From positions 26,156 through 90,155 of the forward strand of contig JAQMWT010000156.1 in NCBI GenBank assembly GCA_029834535.1: 64,000 nt of DNA, read 5' to 3'. The first letter of the stretch is position 1. Each line of letters begins with the position of its first letter. The notes under the pieces are model-generated. The model did no database searches, had not been told where the DNA came from, and saw only the letters and a program-made list of their open reading frames with translations. A program made the position numbers and the translations under genes. This stretch comes from Chrysophaeum taylorii. Its lineage: Eukaryota > Sar > Pelagophyceae > Pelagomonadales > Pelagomonadaceae. This document shows positions 28,257 through 36,636 of this stretch, piece after piece.

Positions 28257-30176
28257 AAGCAGTTGCTGGAGATAGAAGTCATGAAGGCCTGTGCCAAAGA
28301 CAAGGTATCTGTACTGCACGTGGTGGAGGCCGGATCAAAGGTCATGAAGGTGGATACATAGGATTTCTTCATCACGGCAGCAGCATGTTGGAAGGTAGGG
28401 TCCAACATAAGGGATTTAATATCGGCAACGAGGAGCGAGAGGTGCTTGTACAGTGTGCTGTACGTACCGGCAGGCAGAGCATTGCTGAGCATGTCGCAGC
28501 AAAGGTCGTGGCGAAGAGACAAGAGGAAAGATTCCTGTTCTTTGGTGTGGTTGTTAGGACGAATCAACTCCGGTCGAGTAGGATAGCGTAGTTTCCCGTT
28601 GCGAGGGTCGAGTAAGATAATGTTTGCATATCCTCGGACGGTGGGCAATGGAGCAAGCACGGAGTGGATTTTAGAACCTAGTTTGCGGTCACTTCCCCCA
28701 AGATACCCTATATAGCGACTATGGGATAAGTGGTGATCTTCCAGAGCAAAAATGAGAGTCCGTGTAGTCGAAAGAATTGTCGGTGGCCTTGTAGGTAAGG
28801 CGGCCAGGCATCACAAGAGAGCATCTGGACAAGAGCTTTTGTATGGTAGTGCCATAGGCGGCAGCGGAGCCAACTTGAGGAAGGGCTTGGATGATCCACA
28901 AGTAACCCATAAACGGCTCCAAATATATAGATCAGTCTCTGTCGCGGGGGACGCTGGAGGCAGCAAACGTATACGTGCTTCCAAAAGCGTCAATGGAAGC
29001 AGGATATTTGGTGGCGGCGTTTTCTATGGTGAGGTTGCCGTCAGTGTGGTGTCCGCCGGTTAGGAAGTAGGTGTTGTGTGATGTTGATGAGGTTGTAAGT
29101 AGTAACCTATGTGATGGTTGGTCAGTTTCGAAAACGGTTATGTAATAGGACACAGGGGTGGGTGAGTTAGTGTGCAATCTGGCAAACACGTTATAGAGGA
29201 TGGTAAAGGCCTTGACACGCAATGGATTAGTTGCATGTGGCAGTGGTTCCATGGAGGAGCGTTTGAAACACAGCTGATGATAAGTACACTCGGATTGAAC
29301 AGAGTGCGTGCGTTGCTCGTGAGCCTGTTGTGAGCGAAGGCGAAGAAATAACAAATTGAGTGTTTCAAGGTAAGTCATAGTAAGCTGAACAGAACCTGTG
29401 CGAGAGTAAGGTGCAAAAGTTTTAGGAACGGGGACATCGGGGGGATCGGGGAACACCCGGATCCAATCTTTGGCGATATCTTTGGATAGCCAAAGTCGTT
29501 TAGGAATGGCTTGTATGTCATCCACGATCTTAAGGAAGGGGCGTGGGTGGTGGATAGGCCATGAAAGTATATTGATTGGTCCAGTAGAATAACTGCGTGC
29601 GATGCAGATCCATCTTTCCCTATATTGGTAGTCGCCACATAGGTAGGTCGGGAACCTGTCAACAACATCAGCACAGTAATCGAGTGTGGAATAGATGAGG
29701 TTGGCCACAGTTATGTGGTCTTGATGACAGTACCTGTGGGGTGGTGTCATCTCAGCCAGTAGTACGAAGGGTTGGAGAAGTTTGATGACAGTCAGCATAC
29801 TGTCGAACAGAGAGTCGTCGAGCAGGCTGTGTAAGTCTTCGGTCTTATGCTGCTTTAGTAGATTCCTGTTAGTGCATGGAGGAGTTATCTCAATAATATC
29901 GCAATAAAATTTGCGCCTTTCCTCTGGTGAGATTTGGTAAAGGTGGTTGATAAAGGCTGGTAAAGATTCAAATAATAATACTGTAGGAAAACGGTGGCGT
30001 AACATGCGCACAAGCGTATCATCAGACTCGACAACAACTTTTACATTGATATTTAAGCCTAGGTTATTAATGGCTTGAGACAGGAACGCTGGGGTTGACA
30101 AACCAGAACAAAGTAACATGACAGAGGGTTTGCGAAGATTGGGCTCTTGTGAGAGAAACACTGGGCGAGAAAGCAT
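28257..30176 (-). pseudogene. C5-cytosine DNA methyltransferase domain carried by copia copy 1
   Basis: The frame from the ATG at 30176 gives the C5-methyltransferase motifs in canonical order and spacing. Motif I: VMLLCSGLSTPAF (residues 19-31). Motif II-like: KVVVESDD (46-53). Motif IV: DIIEITPPCTN with catalytic Cys101 (codon 29876-29874). Motif VI: FVLLAEM (137-143). Motif VIII: YRERWICIAR (185-194). After a long target-recognition region, motif IX-like LRYPTRPEL and motif X SNALPAGTYSTLYKHL appear near 28580-28450. A TGA at 28932-28934, where copy 2 has a sense codon, and a frame change near 28730 interrupt it. Motif VI has A-E-M where most members have E-N-V. Family role: transfer of a methyl group from SAM to cytosine C5. 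Catalysis is not demonstrated here. Confidence 0.8.
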
Positions 30177-31343
30177 TCATGTTAATGGTGGCGTGTTTTG
30201 CTGAACGAATTTGTTCTGTTTCCGAAGATTAAGAACCAAAGGGCGAATCCACGGGCGATCTGGTAAAACTCTCTTGAGGAGATAGTTATAATGTGCCAGT
30301 AGATCCCTATTTTCGTGGTATCGCTGGAGCGGAAATGCGAGGGAGCGCAGTTCGAGTTGCTTGTCGCGAGCGATGTTGTAGGTGAGACAAGGGAGAGCAG
30401 GCAAGTTAGATGTTACGTAATGTATGGGAATACGCACATCTTCTTTGTCTATGCGGCTCGTGACAGCGCTGAGCTTTGGCTCAGATCGATCACTGAACAC
30501 AGTGGTCAAGTTCGTCTGGTTCCACTCGAGCATGCTCAATATAGCGAGATGTCGGTTTTGCACAGGCTGAAGACATAAAGCGAAGTCAATCTTCACGTAA
30601 CCGATTTGTGGATGATCTGGTAGTGGGACACCTATGTTACGTGTTAACATCATGTGGGAGGCACGTTGTTGTCAGTTTGTGTAATGATCGGCACGTATTT
30701 GGTATACTTGTACCCTTACCCTGATCGCCGACTGCGGTTGCGATGGAGGACGGTGCCTCATGAATCCTGAGCCTTGCGAGGGCACCCGCCCTCCCGGCGT
30801 AGGTTGGCACCTATTCGCCTCCCGGGCGGGCCGGTTGGCAGCCGGAACGTTCGCAGTGGGACGGGGTATGGCCGGGGGGCGAAGACCGAAGGTTATCGGC
30901 GAGTTGGTTGTCAGTCACATCGCGGTCTCCTCGTCGCATGGCGACAAGCTTGATGGTCACTCTCCGCCGACCGACCTTTCGGCGCTCCTCGTCTACAGGC
31001 CCGTGATTCCGGACTGGCTCCTGTCGGTCCGGCCTGGCTCCCATGCTCGGGAGAGGTCTGAAGTTAGTTAGTTAGCGTATTTGGGGTCCAGTGGAATAAT
31101 ATGATTTGGAATCGCATAGTCGTAGCTGGACATTAACGATATGGTAGCACAAGAGTCAAAATATAAAGAGGAACAATGTTGGGGAACACTGTTTACCTTC
31201 ATATATTTCGTTAGAAGTGCATTTTCCGAATGCGGGCAAGTAGTGGAGAGACTGGTAGTGAAGAAGTTCTCCAGAAATAACAGGTTAGCTGGAATGATAA
31301 TCGGTTGAACAGGTGGTGATGGTTCGTCAGCCTCATCAGCCAT
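30177..31343 (-). pseudogene. copia aspartic protease region (copy 1), split by LINE-B
   Basis: The protease active site reads LYFDSCATISLMSSYD near 31155 (D-S-C-A-T in place of the usual D-S-G-A-T). The domain is cut at 31075 by a LINE-B insertion and resumes at 30653 with MMLTRNIGVPLPDHPQIGY and LAILSMLEWNQTNLTTVF. It ends at a TGA (30177-30179) followed immediately by the ATG of the methyltransferase frame in the same phase. Confidence 0.8.
30703..31075 (+). mobile_element. LINE-B/SINE-like retroposon, longest copy (373 bp)
   Basis: Flanked by CGTATTTGG on both sides (30694-30702 and 31076-31084). Plus-strand orientation, with the 3' end GAGGTCTGAAG followed by a (TTAG)n tail. It interrupts the protease of copia copy 1. 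A 103-codon frame (30760-31071) ending in GSHARERSEVS may be the C-terminal tail of the parent LINE protein. Confidence 0.85.
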
Positions 31344-31369
31344 GCCGTACTTCTCATCAAATGATGATA

Positions 31370-31555
31370 ACTAACTAACTAACTTCAGACCTCTCCCGAG
31401 CATGGGAGCCAGGCCGGACCGACAGGAGCCAGTCCGGAATCACGGGCCTGTAGACGAGGAGCGCCGAAAGGTCGGTCGGCGGAGAGTGACCATCAAGCTT
31501 GTCGCCATGCGACGAGGAGACCGCGATGTGACTGACAACCAACTCGTCAATCAGT
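31370..31555 (-). mobile_element. LINE-B, 5'-truncated (186 bp)
   Basis: Opposite orientation to the previous copy, and truncated within it. The flanks are a perfect 29-bp duplication (31341-31369 and 31556-31584) beginning CATGCCGTACTTCTC. A long variable duplication is typical of target-primed reverse transcription. Confidence 0.9.
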
Positions 31556-31811
31556 CATGCCGTACTTCTCATCAAATGATGATAGCGAGGTCTTATCGAC
31601 ATCCATTGTGGTTTCGGCTTGTGGTTGGGCCTGTGAAGATAGCGAAGACAGTAACGCTGGTGGTAACGTCGAGATGGCGGAAGCAGTAAAGAAGTTAGGC
31701 ACTATATCAGAGGGATTACCCTGTGTGTTGGAGGCATTCTTGGTATCTGTAGTAGGAGGAGTTGCCTTTGGGGTGGGAGCAGTAGCAACAGTATGATGTT
31801 GTGGCTCCACG

Positions 31812-31832
31812 TAGTTTAACGACTTTTCGGTC
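31812..31832 (-). other. SLNY word, copy A
   Basis: Element-sense word GTCGTTAAACTA, translated STEKSLNYV, in the gag region before protease. The equivalent in copy 2 lies at 59050-59070. Confidence 0.8.
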
Positions 31833-32238
31833 GAGGATAGATGAACGTCTACATCAAAAGTGATGTCTTCAGCGAACGTGAGTTGTTCGTTTAGACGAAG
31901 TAAGTCACCATTGTCCTCAGTAGATGTGGTTGATAGAATATCGGCGGATTGCAACAGAGTCTCAAATAACTTGGTGATGTTCTGTTGTAGCTGAGCCGTG
32001 ATATCATTATCTGTCACATGCTTCGTAAGTTCACTACACTGCTCTTGCCGTGTATTTATGGTGTGCTTCGTTCGGTCCAATAACTTCGTATTAGATCGAG
32101 AGGACCTGTCGAAAGTGCGAGGTTAAATTGGACGGTCATGGGACTGTCCAGCAGTTTTCTTGGTGACATAAGAATCACCAGAACGATAATACGATAAGTC
32201 GCTGCGAGAAAAAGGCTGGCGTGCATCGTTAGAGTTAC

Positions 32239-33011
32239 TCGCAGCGGCGACGAAGCCGGCGGCACGCATCGTATCGAAGGTGAAACGATGTTCGATCCAC
32301 CGAGTCGAGGGTCGAGTCTCGTTCGCTCTCGCGCGTTCTCGAGGACGTCCCGTCGGAAGAGCGAGTCGTGGCCGTGGAAGCGGGCTTTGACCGCAGACGC
32401 GTGCGCGGCAAGCCGTTGTCCATTTCGGTGGCCGGTCGCAGCGGCGACGAAGACGCCGGCACGCATCGCGCGCGTACCGAAGAGTTCGCGCGTAAAAGAG
32501 GCGAAATCGCGTCGCATTTTTGCGCGCGCCAGAACCCCGAAAGAACATCGAAAGAAAAACCCCGGCGGTGGCCGCTCGCAGCGGCGACGAAGACGCCGGC
32601 ACGCATCGTATCGAAGCGCTGGCAGACGCGTCGAGCGCCGGCGCGCCGCCCGTCGAGCGCGCCGCCGAGTTTGTATTCGGGTTGGTCGACTGGACGTCAA
32701 CCCGCGGGCGAGTCCGAGTCCGCAGTCGGAAGAGCGAGTCGTGGCCGTGGAAGCGGGCTTTGACCGCAGACGCGAGCGCGGCAAGCCGTCCGGGCATCAT
32801 CGCGGGCCCGGCGGCGCGGAGCGCCGCCCGTCGAGCGAGCCGCCGAGTTTTTTTTCGGGTTTGTCGACTGGACGTCAACCCGCGGGCGAGTCCGAGACCG
32901 CGGTCGCGACGTCGATGGCCGCTCGCAGCGGCGACGAAGCCGCCGGCACGCATCGTATCGAAGGTGAAACGATGTTCGATCCACCGAGTCGACGGTCGAG
33001 TCTCGTTCGCT
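32239..33011. mobile_element. 773-bp element with 89-bp terminal direct repeats
   Basis: Inserted in gag of copia copy 1: AGTTAC flanks both ends (32233-32238 and 33012-33017), and copy 2 has an uninterrupted sequence there. Its first and last 89 bp (32239-32327 and 32923-33011) are direct repeats with about three differences. Interior blocks also repeat: GGAAGAGCGAGTCGTGGCCG (32353 and 32728) and a 70-bp block (32648 and 32826). No coding capacity. It resembles a miniature terminal-repeat element but lacks TG...CA ends. Confidence 0.75.
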
Positions 33012-34832
33012 AGTTACGCAAGCGTCTAGCGTTGAACGTGGAGGATGTTCCAGGTTGAGAAGAAGTAATGGACGCAAGTGCGTTTGCAGTTTGAGTCAGA
33101 CTTTTGTCTGATAGATCCAGCGTGTTTGTCAGTAGTAATTTTGGTTTTGGTTGTGGTGTCAATCCTTCAACGTAAGGTTGCCAAGAAACAGGGCGTTCTA
33201 AGCGTCTTTTGTTCGACCCATTTGATACTACATTATATAAGTCTAATGCGCATTCTAAGATATAGCCAGGGTTGGTAGGGTGACACAATCGTTCAGCGTC
33301 TGGCACAGGCCGAGATGAAGATCGAGTTTCATGCATACAACACCAGTCTACCCAACCACGATCGTAACGATTGTTGCTTGTATTATCGGCATAATGCCGA
33401 TGTATCTCTTCATAAATTTTTCTACAAAGAGCACCAAAGTCGAATTGAAGGTCAGTCTCTTCCTGGTTAAGTTGGTAAGAGATTTGCCTAAACGCTAGGA
33501 CAGCTTCAATAAAGACATGGACATACCAGTTAGGATTATAGACAACAGAGTTAAAGTGCTGTTTCAGGTAGGACACATCAGTACTCGTAACAGACTCGTA
33601 GTGACTAAAGGCAATGAGCATAATGGCGCGAGCCTTGTTGGGCAAATAACTTTTGTTATACACCTCATTGATGGCGGGCCAGGCCGCAAGTGCTGGTTTT
33701 CCAACACTTTCAAAATTGATGTAAGTATGCAAGAATGTAGCACACGTGTTCTGATACGTGTGCCAATCAGCAGCAGTTAGCGAGAACATGGTAACAGGGC
33801 ACGAACGCGGGTGTCAAAAGCTAATGCATTCGGGTGCGCGCGATTTAAGATTCGTTCCTCTTCTAAGAAACGAAGATTGATTTCAGGGCGTAATGCCTTG
33901 ACTTCATTGTCGTAACAGACAGTAGCTAGCTGAGCTACTTCTGCGTCAGGTAAGTTGGGAAAGCTTCATTGGTGAAGTGCCATTCCTGATACTCAGGGGG
34001 CAATTCATCAACAGCTAAATGGAGATCAGCAGCCCAATCGGTCTTCCATTCCAGAAAAACGCGATCGAGAATTTGATTCCGGAGGATCTCGTAGTCCTTG
34101 CATGACCGAGTGTATGCTTCGTACGAGTCGTACTCGAGGAAGGCATCGGCATGACTGGACCGTTATAATTGTTGAATATGCTTAATTTGCAAGGACACCC
34201 ACCTTGTGGGTTTGAAGCTGAAATCGATTTTCTTCGTTGAGAAACTCAACTACTGGAGCTTCGAGCTTCAGTATGTCCGCCGCACCTGTGATCGCCTTGG
34301 GTGCGGCTCGTGCTGCGTGTTCTGCCATAGCAGTTGACGGGGAACCTGTGGGTTCAGTCACGCAGTTGACACTGTCTAGACATTCTACGGGGGTCTGTCT
34401 ATAGTGCACACTCATGCGTTATCGATGGAAAAACGTCTATTTGACAACTGTGCAAGCTGTGAGTCCAGAGTAGTGCCGCTAATTGTAGTCACTCATGGCA
34501 GCTGGTTATTTTGGTGCTCTCAAGGAGCTTGGTAAGTGCATAGTCATGGAATGTACGAGTGGACGTACCCAAAATATTCCATAACATGTGTGTAAGAGTA
34601 CAGATTAGCCAACTTACACACACATCAACATTAACATGACAACACGATACTATGAACAGGTGCACACAAGGTTACACGATCGCGTGTGCAAAATATGCTA
34701 TATTCAGCCCAATGGTAATGGCGTTGTATAAACAAGCGTGTTTTTGCGTGGCGAGGCTGGACTGGCGCGGTAACAGTCCAAAACCCATAGGTTACGTGCA
34801 CGTTTTTAACACATGGCTTCTCAGGGACCCGC

Positions 34833-34846
34833 CTGGGCCCATAACC
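34833..34846 (-). other. primer-binding site of copia copy 1
   Basis: Element-sense GGTTATGGGCCCAG directly follows the 5' LTR end CTCTGCA. It is complementary to the anticodon stem-loop of eukaryotic initiator tRNA-Met, as in Drosophila copia and yeast Ty5, which use a half-tRNA primer. The identical site is present in copy 2. Confidence 0.75.
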
Positions 34847-35167
34847 TGCAGAGCATTTAGCATGCAGTGGTAAGTCACCTGGGAAACCATCCCGTCTCAT
34901 CATGAACGTCTGGAAGTATTTAATTCGGGGAATGAAAGGTATGTTCCCTATATCCCCAGAACACGACAGGCGGCATCTAGAACTACTACACGAGAAAGGT
35001 TAAGTGTATAGTGCTACATACCTCGGGACGCGCTAGACCATGATGATGAGCTTGAGCACAAATCAGAGGACTAATTGACTTGTGTAGAAAGGAAGAAGAA
35101 GGGTAAGGAAGAGATCACGTTCTCAACGGACGGATAAGGGTAAGAGGCATCAGATTTTTTTTTCTGC
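34847..35167 (-). repeat. 5' LTR of copia copy 1
   Basis: 321 bp, element-sense TGCAGA...CTCTGCA, so the ends form a short inverted repeat and carry TG...CA. An A-tract near the element-sense start accounts for the extra length over the 3' LTR. Confidence 0.9.
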
Positions 35168-35217
35168 AACATGTATGCATAGCCCCTCATAATATGAATG
35201 AATTAGGGTGTTTCCAC

Positions 35218-35237
35218 ACCACCACCACCACCACCAC
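35218..35237 (+). repeat. (CCA)n microsatellite
   Basis: About six CCA units between the copia LTR and the transporter gene. Confidence 0.85.
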
Positions 35238-35336
35238 AAAAGCAGGCGCCGAGACGGCTGGAAAACTTTGATGAACACGAGAAGTCTCATGATTGTGTGC
35301 TTTAAAAACAACAACACACGCACGCACCAACTCAAC

Positions 35337-36344
35337 TCAACACGTAGTCGTCGAAGAGGTGGGAGTCGGCGCGGGCGGTGGCGATGCGAGGTCGGGCGAT
35401 GGTTTTTGTGGTTCGACGCGGGGTCGGTGGTACTTTGAATAGGTGGCGACCGCAATGCCGAGTCCCAGAAAGGCGAAGGCGTGGAGGTGGGCTAAGGAGA
35501 ATGGTTTTGCAAAGGCAAGGAAGCTGAGGATAATGGTGAGGACTTTCCGGAAAGTAGTGACGACGACGCCCGCGACGCCCGAGAGGTTTTTGACGACCTT
35601 GAGGTAGCAGCGGAGGCCCGCGTAGGAAGAGAGGGCCTGGAGGAGTATAAAAGCGGCTCCGGCGGGGTGGTCGGCAGTCCATTCGACGGCAGCTCCGAGC
35701 TCGCCGGTGAGGACGATATAGATGAAGACGAAGATGACCGAGGCGACGTTGCTCGCCACGACCATGCGACCGACGGGATACTGGAGTTGCTTGAGGAGTC
35801 GTTCCTGGAGATTAGGCACGAGAGCGTCGGAGCAGACGGCGAGCGCGAGCAAGAAGCACCCGAAGGCTAAGTCGTGGAGGAGCTTGGGATCTCCCGCCGA
35901 GCGGGCGTCGGCGAAGGAGAGGCCGGCGAGTCCTATGGCCAAGAGGGCAGCGGCGAGGTAATCGAGGCCGCCGTAGCGCTTGCCGGTCAGCAGGACGCCG
36001 AAGATCATCGTCGGCAGGAGCTTGCTGGACTTGAAGGCGACTTTGAGCGGGAAGTTCACAAAGGCGAGCGAGGCGCTTCCTGCCCCCTGGCTGACCGTGA
36101 GCGCAAAGGCGAGGAACACGATGAGTCTCCGGACTTGCTGGGCGTAGACGGCTTGATTTTCCTTGAGGACTGGGGCTGGCGCCCATTCGAAGACAAAGGC
36201 GAGGAGGCTGACGACGACGAGCTCGTTGAGCGTCATCCACCACCCGAAGCGGAATCCCTCGGTGCGGAAAGCTCGTTCTTGGAGAGCGTCGTGCAAGACA
36301 TAGAACGCGAACAGCCCCAAGACGCATAAGTATATGTTGTCCAT
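35337..36344 (-). CDS. SLC35B-type transporter (PAPS or nucleotide-sugar)
   Basis: A 335-residue, multi-spanning membrane protein from the ATG at 36344, with about ten hydrophobic helices and a proline-rich cytosolic tail. The segment LAFVNFPLKVAFKSSKLLPTMIFGVLLTGKRY is hallmark sequence of the SLC35B group, which includes Golgi PAPS transporters and UDP-galactose transporter relatives. The lysine-containing helix 3-4 region and TGKRY are present. Likely role: exchange of cytosolic PAPS or nucleotide sugar into the Golgi. A PAPS-using sulfotransferase is encoded at 3294-4100. Substrate choice is inference. Confidence 0.85.
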   Translation of the reverse strand: MDNIYLCVLGLFAFYVLHDALQERAFRTEGFRFGWWMTLNELVVVSLLAFVFEWAPAPVLKENQAVYAQQVRRLIVFLAFALTVSQGAGSASLAFVNFPLKVAFKSSKLLPTMIFGVLLTGKRYGGLDYLAAALLAIGLAGLSFADARSAGDPKLLHDLAFGCFLLALAVCSDALVPNLQERLLKQLQYPVGRMVVASNVASVIFVFIYIVLTGELGAAVEWTADHPAGAAFILLQALSSYAGLRCYLKVVKNLSGVAGVVVTTFRKVLTIILSFLAFAKPFSLAHLHAFAFLGLGIAVATYSKYHRPRVEPQKPSPDLASPPPAPTPTSSTTTC

Positions 36345-36351
36345 AATAATT

Positions 36352-36507
36352 AATCTTTTGGTTGAAAAAAAAAGCTAGCCCTCTTCTCTCTAGAAGGTAG
36401 GTAGGTGTTCGTTGGCGAAACCGTCGTCGTCGCCAGCTCAGTTTTTTTTCAGTATGTTGCATAATACTAAACGGATCATCGCATTAACGAAAGGAAGTTC
36501 AATAATG
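36352..36507 (+). repeat. single copy of the dispersed repeat seen at 13979-14213
   Basis: Shares, in the same order, CTTTTGGTTGAAAA, GCGAAACCGTCGTCG, CGCCAG, TTGCATAATACTAAACGGAT and GGAAGTTCAATAA with the tandem pair. It lies between the transporter start and the ARM gene 3' end. Confidence 0.75.
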
Positions 36508-36636
36508 TAAGAAGCACCACCACCACCACACCTGATGATTTTGTGCGAGGTGCCCCGGCTTGGCGCAGCAGACCACGAAGCTTGCTCGAGCTCTCCTCTT
36601 CTCTTTCAACAAACCGAAGGCCCTGGCACTACTAAT

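Larger units (their letters stand above)
31585..34415 (-). pseudogene. gag-like gene (copy 1), frameshifted and interrupted
   Basis: Begins MSVHYRQTPVECLDS at 34415 (a second in-frame ATG at 34328). A frameshift occurs near 34190, where copy 2 continues in frame. From 33789 a clean 259-codon stretch (FSLTAADWHTYQNT to FNARRLRN) encodes a helical capsid-like region. At 33011 the 773-bp element interrupts it; after it the frame resumes as SNDARQPFSRSDLSYY and continues through a coiled coil (about 32080-31900). No CCHC zinc knuckle was seen anywhere, unlike most copia gag proteins. Confidence 0.7.
22412..35167 (-). mobile_element. Ty1/copia-type LTR retrotransposon with embedded cytosine methyltransferase (copy 1)
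   Basis: The element reads on the minus strand: 5' LTR 34847-35167, primer-binding site 34833-34846, gag, protease, C5-methyltransferase, integrase, reverse transcriptase, RNase H, an extra 3' ORF, polypurine tract and 3' LTR 22412-22725. The order protease-integrase-RT-RNase H is that of copia. Flanks are ACATC (22407-22411) and ACATG (35168-35172), a 5-bp target duplication with one mismatch. Two LINE-B copies and a 773-bp element have inserted into it. Even without these it is about 11.4 kb, long for the family. Several frameshifts and stops make it non-autonomous now. Confidence 0.9.

Noticed and set aside
28480-30176. Bacterial contamination as source of the methyltransferase
   Set aside because: It lies in frame between protease and integrase of an LTR element and is present at the same place in a second, independent copy.
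32123-32953. 276-codon minus ORF across the 773-bp element
   Set aside because: It is produced by repeated GC-rich blocks; only its last codons after the element belong to gag.
32239-33011. Conventional LTR element
   Set aside because: Terminal direct repeats lack TG...CA, and no primer-binding site or polypurine tract adjoins them.
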